From Dysosmobacter acutus (lineage in GTDB: Bacteria; Bacillota; Clostridia; Oscillospirales; Oscillospiraceae), in assembly GCF_018919205.1 (NCBI RefSeq), contig NZ_JAHLQN010000001.1, positions 2,604,001 to 2,668,000 on the forward strand: 64,000 nt of DNA, written 5' to 3'. This document shows, piece after piece, positions 7,885-17,917 of the stretch; within the stretch, counting starts at the first letter, position 1, and the number at the start of each line of letters is the position of its first letter. The position numbers and the translations under genes were made by a program. Under the pieces are notes generated by a model. That model saw only the letters and a program-made list of their open reading frames with translations, did no database searches and had not been told where the DNA came from.

Positions 7885-9387
7885 TCAGCGGCTGGTGCTG
7901 TTGTCCTTGACCATCACGTCATGGGCGCCGCCCTCCACAATGGAGGTGGCGGAGACCAGCGTCAGCTTCGCCTTGCGCTGAAGCTCCGGGATGCTCAGCG
8001 CGCCGCAGTTGCACATGGTGGAGCGGACCTTGGACAGCGTTGTGATCACGTTGTCATGAAGGGGGCCGGCGTAGGGCACATAACAGTCCACACCCTCCAC
8101 AAAGGAGAGCTTGCGGTCGCCGCCCAGATCATAGCGCTGCCAGTTCCGGGCCCTGGCGCTGCCCTCGCCCCAATACTCCTTCATATAGCTGCCGCCCACC
8201 AGCACCTTATCCGTGGGACTCTCGTCAAAGCGGGAGAAATAGCGTCCCAACATGCAGAAATCGCACCCCATGGCAAGAGCCAGAGTGATGTGGTAATCCA
8301 GCACAATGCCGCCGTCGGAGCAGATGGGGACATAAACGCCCGTCTCTTCAAAGTACTCGTCCCTGGCCCGGGCCACCTCGATGACCGCCGTGGCCTGGCC
8401 CCGGCCGATGCCCTTGGTCTCCCGGGTGATGCAGATGGAGCCTCCGCCAATGCCCACCTTCACAAAGTCGGCTCCGGCCTCGGCCAGGAAGCGGAACCCG
8501 TCCCGGTCCACCACGTTTCCGGCGCCGATCTTCACCTCTTCGCCATAGCGCCCGCGCACCCAGGCAAGGGTCCTGCTCTGCCACTGCGTGAACCCTTCGG
8601 AGGAGTCGATGCACAGCACGTCGGCTCCGGCCTCCACCAGGGCGGGGATACGCTCTTCATAGTCCCGTGTGCCCACCCCGGCGCCCACCACATACCGCTT
8701 GCGGCTGTCCAACAGTTCGTTGGGGTTCTCCTTGTGCTGGTCGTAGTCCTTGCGGAACACAAAGGAAGAGAGGCGGCCGTCCCCGGTGACAATGGGCAGA
8801 GCGTTGAGCTTGTGGTCCCAGATGATGTCGTTGGCGTCCTTCAAGGAGGTGCCCTCCGGCGCGGTAATCAGCTTTTCCATGGGCGTCATGAACTCTGAAA
8901 CCCGTTCCTCACCGCTCATGCGGCTGACCCGGTAGTCCCGGCTGGTCACCAGACCTACAAGCTTTCCGGTGCCGGTGCCGTCGTCGGTGACGGCGATGGT
9001 GGAATGCCCCAGCCGCTCCTTCAGCTCCAAGATGTCCCGCAGGGTCTGATCCGGGCGGATGTTGGAGTCGGAGGCCACAAACCCGGCCTTATAGCGCTTG
9101 ACACGCCGGACCATCTCCGCCTGCTGGTCGATGGGCTGAGAGCCGTAAAGGAAGGATACGCCGCCCTCCCGGGCCAGGGCGATGGCCATGCGGTCGTCGG
9201 AGACGGACTGCATGACGGCGGAAACCATGGGGATGTTCATGGACAGCGAAGGCTCCTCCCCCCGGCGGTATTTCACCAGCGGCGTGCGCAGCGACACGTT
9301 GGATGGGATGCAGTTCGCGTCCGAATAGCCGGGAATCAGCAGATACTCGCTGAAGGTGTGGGACGGTTCCGGATAGTAGTAAGCCAT
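7885..9387 (-). CDS. guaB: IMP dehydrogenase (GuaB), trichomonad-like type
   Basis: The enzyme oxidises IMP to XMP with NAD+, the committed step of guanine nucleotide synthesis. The protein is 500 aa with a TIM barrel interrupted by two CBS-like segments (about residues 95-220). It has the catalytic loop [15 protein letters not shown] with its cysteine, the phosphate-binding [10 protein letters not shown], and the flap region [18 protein letters not shown]. These segments match my recollection of the Tritrichomonas foetus enzyme more closely than classical bacterial GuaB. ATG 9387 is chosen over ATG 9396 for better spacing from AAAAGGAG. A consensus promoter lies 60 nt upstream. Confidence 0.96.
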   Translation of the reverse strand: MAYYYPEPSHTFSEYLLIPGYSDANCIPSNVSLRTPLVKYRRGEEPSLSMNIPMVSAVMQSVSDDRMAIALAREGGVSFLYGSQPIDQQAEMVRRVKRYKAGFVASDSNIRPDQTLRDILELKERLGHSTIAVTDDGTGTGKLVGLVTSRDYRVSRMSGEERVSEFMTPMEKLITAPEGTSLKDANDIIWDHKLNALPIVTGDGRLSSFVFRKDYDQHKENPNELLDSRKRYVVGAGVGTRDYEERIPALVEAGADVLCIDSSEGFTQWQSRTLAWVRGRYGEEVKIGAGNVVDRDGFRFLAEAGADFVKVGIGGGSICITRETKGIGRGQATAVIEVARARDEYFEETGVYVPICSDGGIVLDYHITLALAMGCDFCMLGRYFSRFDESPTDKVLVGGSYMKEYWGEGSARARNWQRYDLGGDRKLSFVEGVDCYVPYAGPLHDNVITTLSKVRSTMCNCGALSIPELQRKAKLTLVSATSIVEGGAHDVMVKDNSTSR

Positions 9388-9446
9388 GGCATGCACTCCT
9401 TTTGTATCGGTCGGAGCCGACGGCTCCGGCCAGGTTTTTATGAGTC

Positions 9447-9474
9447 AGTATAGCACAACAGCTGTCAAAATCAA
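9447..9474 (-). promoter_or_regulatory. Promoter of guaB
   Basis: On the minus strand, -35 TTGATT (9469-9474) and -10 TATACT (9447-9452) are separated by 16 bp. No recognisable purine riboswitch was seen in the ~55-nt leader. Confidence 0.65.
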
Positions 9475-9634
9475 CCCGTTTTTCGCTCAGTGTGAAAAGG
9501 TGCTTGTCCCTCCGGGCATCGGCCTCATGCTTGTTTCATTGATTATACCATTTCCCCGAAAAAATTGGAATTCTTTCTTAGTCTGATTCCGCCCGGCCGC
9601 GCATAAACTGATAGAAACCATAAGGAGGCTGATT

Positions 9635-10279
9635 ATGAACCGACACTATCCCTTTTCTCTTCCTCCCCTTCCCTATGCTTACGACGCTCTGGTTCCCCAT
9701 CTGGACTCCCGGACCCTGGCCTTCCACCATGACCGCCACTTTGCCGCGTACGTGGACAACCTGAACCGGCTGCTGACGCCCTATCCCGCCTACCACAACT
9801 GGCCGCTGGCCAAGCTCATTCTGGACTGGGAAGCGCTGCCCGATACCATCCGCCATGGAGTGCGCAAAAATGCGGGCGGGGTCTATAACCACGAGCTGTA
9901 CTTCAGCCTGCTCGCTCCTCCTCCGATCTCCAGCCCCGACGAACTGCTGGGCGGCGCCATCATCCGCGGCTTCGGCGGATTTGAACCCTTCCGCACGGCC
10001 ATGAAGAAGGCGGCCGCCGACGTATTCGGCTCCGGCTACGCCTGGCTGTGCGTCAATGCCGACGCGCAGCTCAGCCTGGTGAAAACGCCCAACCAGGATA
10101 CGCCCCTGCCCCTGTTCCCGCTTTTGTGCACAGACCTTTGGGAGCACGCCTACTACTTACAGTACCAAAATCGCAGGGGCGAATACTTTGACAACTGGTT
10201 CATGCTGGTCAACTGGCCCGCCGTTTCTTCCCGCATGGCGGCCTATCTGACGGGCAGACCTCCCTATCCCATGCCGTGA
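9635..10279 (+). CDS. Superoxide dismutase, Fe/Mn family
   Basis: This cytoplasmic Fe/Mn superoxide dismutase has 214 aa. The four metal ligands can be placed: His in AFHHDRHFAAYV, His in GGVYNHELYF, and Asp plus His in CTDLWEHAYYLQYQN. The C-terminal FDNWFMLVNW motif is also typical. Metal preference cannot be decided from these motifs. An ATAAGGAGGCTGATT ribosome site precedes the ATG. It stands alone between guaB (divergent) and the pyrimidine operon. An obligate anaerobe would use it for transient oxygen exposure. Confidence 0.94.
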   Translation: MNRHYPFSLPPLPYAYDALVPHLDSRTLAFHHDRHFAAYVDNLNRLLTPYPAYHNWPLAKLILDWEALPDTIRHGVRKNAGGVYNHELYFSLLAPPPISSPDELLGGAIIRGFGGFEPFRTAMKKAAADVFGSGYAWLCVNADAQLSLVKTPNQDTPLPLFPLLCTDLWEHAYYLQYQNRRGEYFDNWFMLVNWPAVSSRMAAYLTGRPPYPMP

Positions 10280-10312
10280 CGGCGCGTCCGTCACGGTATG
10301 GAAAACTTTTTA
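10274..10312 (+). terminator. Possible terminator after superoxide dismutase
   Basis: A perfect 9-bp stem (10274-10282 with 10288-10296) begins within the last codons of the gene. A T-run (CTTTTTA) follows only about 10 nt later, so it is an imperfect terminator. Confidence 0.45.
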
Positions 10313-10332
10313 CACTTTGCCAAAAGTTTCAG

Positions 10333-10361
10333 TTGACAACCCACCTCCTATCCGTTAAAAT
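10333..10361 (+). promoter_or_regulatory. Promoter of the pyrimidine operon
   Basis: A near-consensus sigma-A promoter: TTGACA (10333-10338), 17-bp spacer, TAAAAT (10356-10361). The predicted leader is only ~25 nt before pyrC, which leaves no room for a PyrR-type attenuator or anti-terminator. Confidence 0.85.
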
Positions 10362-10394
10362 TTAAATTTAGAAAAAATCTCAGGAGGTGCAAAA

Positions 10395-11657
10395 ATGGGA
10401 CTCACCCTGAAGGGCGCAAGCGTATATTCCGGCTCCTCTTTTCATCCTTTGGACATTGCCATTTCCCACGGCCGCATTGTTTCTGTTTCCGGCAGCGGGG
10501 AGGAAGTCCTTCAACTGAATGACCGTTTCCTTGTTCCAGGTTTCGTTGATGTACACGTTCATCTTCGGGAGCCTGGTTTTTCTTATAAGGAGACCATTTC
10601 CACCGGGACCGCCGCCGCAGCCGCGGGTGGCTACACCACCGTGTGCCCCATGCCAAACTTAAACCCGGTGCCGGATTCCCTGGCCAATCTGCGCCGGGAG
10701 CTGAGCGCCATCGAGCGCGGCTCCGCCATCCACGTGATCCCCTACGGAGCCATCACCCGGGGCCAGCAGGGCGAAGAGCTCTCGGGCATGGAGGAGATGG
10801 CGCCCTACGTGGTGGCCTTTTCCGACGACGGCCGGGGCGTGCAGTCCGACGAGCGGATGGAGGCGGCCATGCGCCGCGCCAAATCTTTAAATAAGCCCAT
10901 CGTGGCCCACTGTGAGGTAAACAGCCTGCTTCGCGGCGGCTGCATCCACGATGGACGCTGGGCCCGGGAGCACGGTTTTCCCGGCATCTCGTCGGAGAGC
11001 GAATGGCGCCAGGTGGAGCGGGACATCGGCCTTGTGCGCAGGACAAGCTGCCGCTACCACGTGTGCCACATCTCCACCAAGGAGTCTGTGGAGCTCATCC
11101 GCCGGGCCAAGGCGGAGGGCCTGCCCGTCACCTGCGAGACTGCGCCCCACTACCTGGTGCTGTGCGAGGACGACCTGCGGGATGAGGGCCGGTTCAAAAT
11201 GAACCCGCCCCTGCGCTCCGCCGCCGACCGGGACGCGCTGCGTCAGGGCCTCCTGGACGGCACCATCGACTGCATCGCCACGGACCATGCCCCCCACAGC
11301 GCGGAGGAGAAGTCCAGAGGTCTGCGGGGAAGCGCCATGGGCATCGTGGGGCTGGAGACCGCCTTCCCCGTGCTTTACAGCGCGCTGGTGGAGACGGGTA
11401 TGATGCCCCTTGAACAGCTCATCGACAAGATGACAACCGCTCCCCGGCGCATTTTCGGCCTGCCGGAGGTGGATTTGAAGCCCGGCAGCGAGGCCGATCT
11501 GACCGTGCTGAACCTGAACGCCCCCCACATCATTGACAGCCGCCGCTTCCGCTCCTTAGGCCGCGCCACGCCCTTTGAAGGCCGGCAGGTCAACGCCGCG
11601 GTGGAAATGACCATCTGCGGCGGGAAAATCGTATACGACGGGAGGGACTATCTGTGA
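10395..11657 (+). CDS. pyrC: Dihydroorotase
   Basis: PyrC cyclises N-carbamoyl-aspartate to dihydroorotate in pyrimidine synthesis. This 420-aa amidohydrolase has the zinc-binding DVHVHLREPG near residue 55, further metal-site segments AHCEVNS and CHISTKES, and the catalytic TDHAPHS near the C-terminus. It is the long type found in Gram-positives. A CAGGAGGTGC ribosome site precedes ATG 10395. It is the first gene of a seven-gene operon and overlaps pyrK by GTGA. Confidence 0.96.
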   Translation: MGLTLKGASVYSGSSFHPLDIAISHGRIVSVSGSGEEVLQLNDRFLVPGFVDVHVHLREPGFSYKETISTGTAAAAAGGYTTVCPMPNLNPVPDSLANLRRELSAIERGSAIHVIPYGAITRGQQGEELSGMEEMAPYVVAFSDDGRGVQSDERMEAAMRRAKSLNKPIVAHCEVNSLLRGGCIHDGRWAREHGFPGISSESEWRQVERDIGLVRRTSCRYHVCHISTKESVELIRRAKAEGLPVTCETAPHYLVLCEDDLRDEGRFKMNPPLRSAADRDALRQGLLDGTIDCIATDHAPHSAEEKSRGLRGSAMGIVGLETAFPVLYSALVETGMMPLEQLIDKMTTAPRRIFGLPEVDLKPGSEADLTVLNLNAPHIIDSRRFRSLGRATPFEGRQVNAAVEMTICGGKIVYDGRDYL

Positions 11658-12388
11658 TCGAGACGCCTTTGACCCTCATTCACAAAAAGCAGCTGACTCG
11701 GGACGTGTGGGAGCTGGCCCTGGCCGGAGACACCTCCGCCATCACCGCGCCGGGACAGTTCGTCAATCTGCTGCTTGAGGGCCGCTTTCTCCGCCGCCCC
11801 ATCTCCGTGTGCGACTGGGACAAGGACATTCTGCTCCTTCTGGTCCGGGTGGCCGGCAAGGGCACGCAGCAGCTGTGCCGCTCCGAGGTGGGTACGTCCT
11901 TTGACACCCTGATGGGCCTTGGCAACGGCTTTGATCCCGCCCGCTCCACCGGAAAGAGCGTGCTTGTGGGCGGCGGCATCGGCAGCGCGCCCCTCTACGG
12001 CCTTGCAAAGCGCATGGCGACGGCGGGGGACGCCCCCGCCGTCGCCATGGGGTTCAACTCGGGGGACGACGCCTTCTATCTGAAGGAATTCGCGGAACTG
12101 GGCTGCCAGATTTCCCTGGCCACGGTGGACGGTTCCTTGGGCCGCAAGGGTTTGGTGACGGACCTGCTGCCCCACACCGGCTGCGGCTACGGCTTTGTCT
12201 GCGGTCCGGAGCCCATGCTCAAGGCGGTTTGGGGCTGTGAGCAGCTGACGGGCGGGCAGTTCAGCTTTGAAGAGCGGATGGGCTGCGGTTTCGGCGCCTG
12301 CATGGGCTGCACCTGCAAGACCAGGTACGGCTCCAAGCGCATCTGCAAGGACGGCCCCGTCCTTGATAAGGAGGAGATCGTATGGTAG
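11654..12388 (+). CDS. pyrK: Dihydroorotate dehydrogenase electron-transfer subunit (PyrK)
   Basis: PyrK carries FAD and a [2Fe-2S] cluster and passes electrons from class 1B PyrD to NAD+. The 244-aa protein shows an N-terminal flavin-binding barrel, a nucleotide-binding segment around [14 protein letters not shown], and a C-terminal cluster motif [11 protein letters not shown] followed by ICKDGPV. The GTG start overlaps the pyrC stop (GTGA). The pyrD ATG begins 7 nt before its end, so subunits are probably made in a coupled way. Confidence 0.95.
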   Translation: MIETPLTLIHKKQLTRDVWELALAGDTSAITAPGQFVNLLLEGRFLRRPISVCDWDKDILLLLVRVAGKGTQQLCRSEVGTSFDTLMGLGNGFDPARSTGKSVLVGGGIGSAPLYGLAKRMATAGDAPAVAMGFNSGDDAFYLKEFAELGCQISLATVDGSLGRKGLVTDLLPHTGCGYGFVCGPEPMLKAVWGCEQLTGGQFSFEERMGCGFGACMGCTCKTRYGSKRICKDGPVLDKEEIVW

Positions 12389-13293
12389 ATCTGAGCGTCT
12401 CCCTTGCCGGCGTTTCCCTGAAAAACCCGGTTATCCCCGCCTCCGGCACCTTCGGCTACGGCCGGGAATTTGCCGAGTGCTACGATCTGAACCTCCTTGG
12501 CAGCTTCTCCTTCAAAGGCACCACCGCCGAGGCACGGTTCGGAAACCCCACGCCCCGCATTGCGGAGACTCCCTCCGGCATGCTCAACGCGGTGGGGCTT
12601 CAGAACCCGGGCATCGACGCGGTGATCGCCTTGGAAGTCCCCAACATGGCAAAGCTGTTTCAAGGGCCTCTGATCGCCAACATCGGCGGCTTCTCTGTGG
12701 AGGAATATGCGGAAAACTGCCGCAAGATCGACCAATGCCCGCAGGTGGGCATCATTGAGGTGAACATCAGCTGCCCCAACCTGCACTGCGGGGGAAAGAA
12801 CTTCGGCTCCGACCCCACCAGCGCCGCGGAGGTCACTGCGGCGGTCAAGGCCGTCACAAGTAAGCCTGTATTCATGAAGCTGAGCCCCAACGTCACCGAC
12901 ATCGCGGAGATCGCCAAGGCCTGCGAGGACGCCGGGGCCGACGGAGTCAGCCTCATCAACACCCTGCTTGGGATGCGGATCGACTTAAAGCGCCGCAGGC
13001 CCCTGCTGGCCAACAAAACCGGCGGTCTCTCCGGTCCCGCGCTGCTTCCTGTGGCGGTGCGGATGGTCTATGAGGTCTACGAGGCTGTGTCCATCCCCAT
13101 CATCGGCATGGGCGGCGTCAGCTGCGCCGAGGATGTGTGCGAGCTGATGCTTGCCGGCGCCTCCGCCGTGGAGGTGGGCGCGGTCAACCTGCGGGACCCT
13201 ATGGCCTGCAAAAAGATCGTGGAGGAATTGAGCGGCGTCTGCGAACGGCTTGGCGTCTCGCAAATCCGCAAGCTGACCGGCGGCGCCCACTGA
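12382..13293 (+). CDS. pyrD: Dihydroorotate dehydrogenase, class 1B catalytic subunit
   Basis: PyrD oxidises dihydroorotate to orotate. The FMN-binding TIM barrel (303 aa) has PASGTFGYG and [10 protein letters not shown] near the N-terminus and the active-site cysteine in [13 protein letters not shown], which is diagnostic of class 1B. C-terminal phosphate-binding segments are [11 protein letters not shown] and [11 protein letters not shown]. It overlaps pyrK, its obligatory partner. The enzyme is cytosolic and NAD-linked, fitting an anaerobe. Confidence 0.96.
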   Translation: MVDLSVSLAGVSLKNPVIPASGTFGYGREFAECYDLNLLGSFSFKGTTAEARFGNPTPRIAETPSGMLNAVGLQNPGIDAVIALEVPNMAKLFQGPLIANIGGFSVEEYAENCRKIDQCPQVGIIEVNISCPNLHCGGKNFGSDPTSAAEVTAAVKAVTSKPVFMKLSPNVTDIAEIAKACEDAGADGVSLINTLLGMRIDLKRRRPLLANKTGGLSGPALLPVAVRMVYEVYEAVSIPIIGMGGVSCAEDVCELMLAGASAVEVGAVNLRDPMACKKIVEELSGVCERLGVSQIRKLTGGAH

Positions 13294-13324
13294 ATTTGAA
13301 CAAGAGAGAAAGGTGTTTTTTGCC

Positions 13325-14026
13325 ATGCAAAAGGATGTTATCATTGCCCTGGACTTCCCCGACCGGAAGGAGGCCCTTGCGTTTCTGGACCAGTTTCCCG
13401 CCGGGGAAAAGCCCTTTGTGAAGATCGGCATGGAGCTCTTTTATGCCGAGGGACCGGATATGGTCCGGGAGATCAAGGCCCGGGGCCATCGGATTTTCCT
13501 GGATTTAAAACTCCACGATATCCCCAACACGGTGCGCCGGGCCATGGCCGTGCTCAGCCGCCTGGACGTGGATATGGTAAACCTCCACGCCGCCGGAGCC
13601 TCCGAGATGATGAAGGGCGCCCTGGAGGGCCTGACCCGGCCCGACGGCACCCGGCCGCTGCTTATCGCCGTCACACAGCTGACCTCCACCGATGAAGCGG
13701 CGCTGAAAAACGAACTGCTCATCGACGTGCCCATGGCGGAAACCGTCATGCGCTACGCCAAAAACGCCGCCGACAGCGGTTTGGACGGCGTGGTCTGCTC
13801 CCCCCTGGAGGCCGCCCTGGTGAAGGAGCGCTGCGGCGCCGGCTTTGTCACCGTCACCCCTGGCATCCGCTTTGCGGACAGCGAGGCCGGCGACCAGAAG
13901 CGGATCATGACCCCGGAGCGGGCCGCCCGCAGCGGCTGCGACTTTATCGTGGTGGGCCGCCCCATCACCAAGGCCTCCGACCCCGTGGCCGCCTACCGCC
14001 GGGCTGTTGCCGATTTCCTGGGATAA
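13325..14026 (+). CDS. pyrF: Orotidine 5'-phosphate decarboxylase
   Basis: PyrF decarboxylates OMP to UMP. The 233-aa TIM-barrel protein begins with the usual VIIALDFPD motif and has the catalytic [11 protein letters not shown] tetrad and a C-terminal phosphate-binding [12 protein letters not shown] 13325 lies about 9 nt after GAAAGGTG. An upstream GTG at 13313 is part of that ribosome site and unlikely to be used. It is 31 nt after pyrD in the operon. Confidence 0.96.
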   Translation: MQKDVIIALDFPDRKEALAFLDQFPAGEKPFVKIGMELFYAEGPDMVREIKARGHRIFLDLKLHDIPNTVRRAMAVLSRLDVDMVNLHAAGASEMMKGALEGLTRPDGTRPLLIAVTQLTSTDEAALKNELLIDVPMAETVMRYAKNAADSGLDGVVCSPLEAALVKERCGAGFVTVTPGIRFADSEAGDQKRIMTPERAARSGCDFIVVGRPITKASDPVAAYRRAVADFLG

Positions 14027-14060
14027 TCGCTGATTTTACACATAAGGAGGATATCATTCG

Positions 14061-14696
14061 ATGAATATGGAACGTGAAATTGCCAAGGGACTTCTGCGCA
14101 TCGGCGCGGTGTTCCTCCGCCCCGATGAGCCCTTTACCTGGGCCAGCGGCATCAAAAGCCCCATCTACTGTGACAACCGTCTGACCCTCACCGCCCCCGA
14201 TGTGCGCGCGGCCGTGGAAAACGGCCTGGTGGAGCTGATCCGCACCCGCTATCCCGACGTGGAAGTGCTGATGGGCACCTCCACCGCCGGCATCGCCCAC
14301 GCCGCCATCTGCGGCCATCTGATGAACCTGCCCATGGGCTATGTCCGCAGCGGGCACAAGGACCACGGCCGGGGCAACCAGATCGAGGGCCGGCTGGAAA
14401 AGGGCCAGAAGGTGGTGGTGGTGGAGGACCTGATCTCCACCGGAGGCAGCTGCATCGAGGTGGTGGACGTCCTCCGGGAGGCCGGCGCCCAGGTTTTGGG
14501 CATCGTGTCCATCTTCACCTACGGGCTGCAAAAAGGCTTGGACCGCCTGGCCGCGGCCGATGTCACCAACTACAGCCTGAGCAACTTCGACGCCGTGTGC
14601 GAGGTGGCCGCCGAGGAGGGCCGCATCCAGCCCTCCGACATCGCACGGCTGAAAAAGTTCCGGGCCAACCCCTCCGACGAGAGCTGGAGAAACTGA
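14061..14696 (+). CDS. pyrE: Orotate phosphoribosyltransferase
   Basis: PyrE joins orotate to PRPP to give OMP. The 211-aa type I phosphoribosyltransferase shows the N-terminal substrate loop [16 protein letters not shown], a mobile loop around [15 protein letters not shown], and the PRPP-binding [27 protein letters not shown] ribosome site precedes ATG 14061. It lies between pyrF and pyrB with short gaps. Confidence 0.96.
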   Translation: MNMEREIAKGLLRIGAVFLRPDEPFTWASGIKSPIYCDNRLTLTAPDVRAAVENGLVELIRTRYPDVEVLMGTSTAGIAHAAICGHLMNLPMGYVRSGHKDHGRGNQIEGRLEKGQKVVVVEDLISTGGSCIEVVDVLREAGAQVLGIVSIFTYGLQKGLDRLAAADVTNYSLSNFDAVCEVAAEEGRIQPSDIARLKKFRANPSDESWRN

Positions 14697-14709
14697 GGAA
14701 GGAGTCACT

Positions 14710-15627
14710 ATGAGAAACCTGATCGACATCACCGACCTGACCACAGAGGAAATTGACCAGCTGATCGCCACCGCCGAGGATATCATCGACCGGCCGGAGG
14801 CATACGCCCAGGTGTGCCGGGGCAAGCAACTGGCCACGCTGTTCTTTGAGCCCTCCACCCGGACGCGCCTCAGCTTTGAATCCGCCATGCTGGCCTTAGG
14901 CGGCCAGACCCTGGGCTTTTCCGAGGCCATGAGCTCCTCTACCGCCAAGGGCGAAACCGTGGCCGACACCATCCACACCGTCAGCTGCTATGCCGACATC
15001 ATCGCCATGCGCCATCCCAAGGAGGGCGCGCCCTTCGCCGCCTCTTTGCGCAGCGAGGTGCCCATCATCAACGCCGGCGACGGCGGCCACAACCACCCCA
15101 CCCAGACTCTGACGGACCTTTTGACCATCCACCGGGAAAAGGGACGGCTGAACGGCTTTACCATTGGCTTTTGCGGTGATTTGAAGTTCGGCCGCACCGT
15201 CCACTCCCTGGTCAACGCCCTCAGCCGGGAAACGGACATCAAGTTCGTCTTCATCTCCCCGGAGGAGCTGAAGCTGCCGGACTACCTGAAGGAGAACGTG
15301 CTGGAGCGCAACGGTCTTCTCTACGAGGAGACTGCCAGCCTGGAAGAGGCCATGCCCCAGTTGGACATCCTCTACATGACCCGCGTCCAGAAGGAGCGCT
15401 TTTTCAACGAGGCGGACTACATCCGTTTGAAGGACACCTATGTCCTGGACCCGGAGAAGTTGGTCCCCGCCAAAGAGGACCTGTGCATCCTGCACCCCCT
15501 GCCCCGGGTCAATGAGATCACCGTCTCCGTGGACGACGATCCCCGGGCCTGCTACTGGAAGCAGGTGAAAAACGGCAAGTACATCCGCATGGCCCTCATC
15601 ATGAAGCTGTTGGACCTGAAGGCGTAA
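14710..15627 (+). CDS. pyrB: Aspartate carbamoyltransferase catalytic subunit
   Basis: PyrB condenses carbamoyl phosphate with aspartate. The 305-aa protein has the carbamoyl-phosphate loop [15 protein letters not shown], the downstream SSTAKGET lysine loop, [10 protein letters not shown] and the C-terminal HPLPRVNEI. An AGGAAGGAG ribosome site precedes ATG 14710. The regulatory subunit gene follows after 16 nt, so the holoenzyme is expected to be the allosteric c6r6 type. Confidence 0.97.
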   Translation: MRNLIDITDLTTEEIDQLIATAEDIIDRPEAYAQVCRGKQLATLFFEPSTRTRLSFESAMLALGGQTLGFSEAMSSSTAKGETVADTIHTVSCYADIIAMRHPKEGAPFAASLRSEVPIINAGDGGHNHPTQTLTDLLTIHREKGRLNGFTIGFCGDLKFGRTVHSLVNALSRETDIKFVFISPEELKLPDYLKENVLERNGLLYEETASLEEAMPQLDILYMTRVQKERFFNEADYIRLKDTYVLDPEKLVPAKEDLCILHPLPRVNEITVSVDDDPRACYWKQVKNGKYIRMALIMKLLDLKA

Positions 15628-15643
15628 GGAAGGGAGCAAGCAA

Positions 15644-16069
15644 ATGAATATCGACAGCATCCAAAACGGCGTTGTGCTGGACCACATCAAGGCCGGCAAA
15701 AGCATGGACATCTACAAATATCTGCACTTGAATGAGCTGGATTGCTCCGTGGCCATCATCAAGAACGTACGCAGCGCCCGGATGGGGAAAAAGGACATCA
15801 TCAAGATCGACTCCCCCATGGAGGTGGATCTGGACGTATTGGGCTACATTGACCCGGACATCACCGTCAACATCATCCGCAACGGCGTGCGGGTGGAGAA
15901 AAAGCATCTGGCCCTGCCTCAGAAGTTGGTCAATGTGATCCACTGCAAAAATCCCCGCTGCATCACCATGGCGGAGCCCCAGTTAGACGCCATTTTCCTC
16001 CTCAACGATCCGGACAAGCGGACCTACCGCTGCGCGTACTGCGACGCGGAAAAGCCCCGCAAGATTTGA
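15644..16069 (+). CDS. pyrI: Aspartate carbamoyltransferase regulatory subunit
   Basis: PyrI binds nucleotide effectors and gives allosteric control to PyrB. The 141-aa protein has the N-terminal nucleotide-binding domain (MNIDSIQNGVVLDHIKAG) and a C-terminal zinc domain with CKNPRC and CAYC as the four cysteine ligands. It closes the biosynthetic part of the operon. Its presence suggests that feedback acts on the enzyme, which fits the absence of a transcriptional attenuator ahead of pyrC. Confidence 0.96.
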   Translation: MNIDSIQNGVVLDHIKAGKSMDIYKYLHLNELDCSVAIIKNVRSARMGKKDIIKIDSPMEVDLDVLGYIDPDITVNIIRNGVRVEKKHLALPQKLVNVIHCKNPRCITMAEPQLDAIFLLNDPDKRTYRCAYCDAEKPRKI

Positions 16070-16107
16070 CGGCAGGCCAACCTGATAGAGAAAGAAGACG
16101 GGATCCC

Positions 16108-17022
16108 TTGAACAAACTTGACCGGGTCGCCCGCGGCATCCTCTGCACCACCCTTGGCGGCGTGTGCTGGGGTATATCCGGCACCTGCGGGCAGTACCTT
16201 TTTTCCACCTACCACGTGTCCTCCCAGTGGTTTACCACCGTGCGCCTGCTGATCTCGGGCCTGTGCTTTTTGCTGCTGACCCTGAAGCGGAACCGGCCGG
16301 CGCTCACCGGCATCTGGCGCGACCGCAGGGACGTGCTACAGCTGATCGTCTACGGCGTCTTTGGCCTCATGCTCTGCCAATACGCCTACATGACCTCCAT
16401 CTCCTATTCCAACGCCGCCACCACCACGGTGCTCCAGAACCTGAGCCTGGTGATCATCATGGTGCTCTCCTGCCTGCAGTCGCGGCGCCGGCCGGACCGC
16501 CGGCAGGTGCTGGCCCTAACTCTGGCCGGGGCTGGAACCTATCTGGTGGCCACCGGCGGCGACCCCCGGCACATGGTGCTCTCCCGCCAGGGGCTCATCT
16601 GGGGCCTGCTCACCGCCGCCTCGGTGGCGGCCTACACCCTGATTCCCTCCCGGATCCTGCCCAAGTGGGGCAAAGAGGTGATCTCCGGCTACGGCATGCT
16701 CATCGGCGGCGCGGTGCTGTGCCTTCTTGCCCGGCCCTGGCGGCTCTATGTCCCCATTCCCATTCAGGGTTAGCTGGCCGTGGCCGCCGTGATCGTGGTG
16801 GGCACCATCTTGTCCTTCTCCCTGTTCATGCAGGGGATCGGGGACATCGGGCCCGTCCGCTCGGCTATGCTGGCCACCACCGAGCCGGTCAGCGCCACCC
16901 TCTTTTCCTTCCTCTTTCTGAGAACCCGGTTTTCCGCCACGGACCTCATGGGCTTTGCCTGCATCATCGCCATGATTCTGGTCCTGTCGAAGACCAATGA
17001 AGAAAAAACGCCTGCGGCATAA
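16108..17022 (+). pseudogene. EamA/DMT-family transporter interrupted by an in-frame amber codon
   Basis: The frame encodes a ten-helix drug/metabolite transporter with two EamA repeats (first: GVCWGISGTCGQYLF; second: GPVRSAMLATTEPVSATLF). Codon 222 of 304 is TAG (16771-16773), and the second repeat continues downstream in exactly the same frame, so a point mutation rather than an indel broke the gene. Without read-through the protein loses about three membrane helices. The start is probably TTG 16108 (NKLDRVARGIL), with a weak AGAAAGAAG site upstream. It follows pyrI by 38 nt and may be co-transcribed with the pyr genes. A sequencing error is the main alternative. Confidence 0.8.
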
Positions 17023-17041
17023 GCCGCAGGCGTTCTCTTTT
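17002..17041. terminator. Bidirectional terminator
   Basis: A 10-bp perfect stem (17009-17018 with 17023-17032) is flanked by an A6 run and a T-rich tract (GTTCTCTTTT). It separates the EamA frame from the convergent radical SAM gene. Confidence 0.88.
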
Positions 17042-17045
17042 CTTC

Positions 17046-17915
17046 TCACAGGGCGCGGAACCACTCGGGGCGCAGCCTGGATGCATCCGACATAGCCCGG
17101 CGGATTTCCGTCAGCATGGCCTCTTTATCCTGATTCAGCGTTCCCCGCAGCATCAGATAATTGGAGGCGTGGTTCATCCGGAACACACTGCCTGGACTGT
17201 CCAGATGTTCCACCAGCAGCTTCGTCTCCTTAAGGACCTGCTCCGTGGTCAGCAGATGGAAGCTGCCTTCATTTACCCACTGCTGAAGAGGAGTCCCCTC
17301 CTCCACCATAAGCGTCAAAAGGCCGATATACTCCGGATTCATGGCGCTGAGCGCCTTTGCCGTCTCCACCGCGTGAGACTCCAAAAGCTCCGGGCCGCCC
17401 AGGCCAGAGATGGCCGTCACCGAGAGCGCAATGCCGCAGCGGCGCACCTTCTTCCCCGCCTCGATGATCTCCGCGGCGGTATGGCCCTTGCACATCCTGG
17501 TCAGCACCTGGTCGCTGCCGGATTCCAGTCCCATATAGACCATGGCCAGCCCCTTCCGGCGCAGCGTGGCCAGCTCCTCCTCCGTGCGGATTTGAATGCT
17601 GGAGGGAGAGGCGTAGCAGGTGACCCGTTCGCACTCCGGAAAGAGCTCCGCGATCCGGTCCAAAATAGCCTCCATGTCCGCGGCCCGGCGCACCAGCGCG
17701 TCTCCGTCGGCCAGAAAAATCCGCTTGACCTCCCGGTAGGAGCTGCGGGCCATGTCGAAGTCCTCCAGGACCTCCTTTAAAGGCCGCAGGGCAAAGCGCT
17801 TTTCCCGGTACATGTCGCAGAAGGCGCAGGTGTTGTGGCTGCATCCATAGGTGACCTGGACGATGAGGCTGTAGGCCTCGGAGGGCGGCCGGAAAACTTT
17901 ACCGTAATAGCGCAT
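17046..17915 (-). CDS. Radical SAM protein
   Basis: The 289-aa protein has the cluster motif CSHNTCAFC (a CX4CX2C spacing), a following DMYREKRF segment, and SAM-binding strands (FLADGDAL, YASPSSI, YMGLESGSD). This resembles the single-domain, B12-independent radical SAM family common in Clostridia. Substrate is unknown. ATG 17915 begins 2 nt after the stop of the upstream aminotransferase, so the two are probably co-translated. In-frame starts further upstream lie inside the aminotransferase gene. Confidence 0.9.
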   Translation of the reverse strand: MRYYGKVFRPPSEAYSLIVQVTYGCSHNTCAFCDMYREKRFALRPLKEVLEDFDMARSSYREVKRIFLADGDALVRRAADMEAILDRIAELFPECERVTCYASPSSIQIRTEEELATLRRKGLAMVYMGLESGSDQVLTRMCKGHTAAEIIEAGKKVRRCGIALSVTAISGLGGPELLESHAVETAKALSAMNPEYIGLLTLMVEEGTPLQQWVNEGSFHLLTTEQVLKETKLLVEHLDSPGSVFRMNHASNYLMLRGTLNQDKEAMLTEIRRAMSDASRLRPEWFRAL

Positions 17916-17917
17916 GC

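Noticed and set aside
10362..10394. PyrR-binding attenuator before pyrC
   Set aside because: The leader is too short and contains no anti-terminator/terminator pair.
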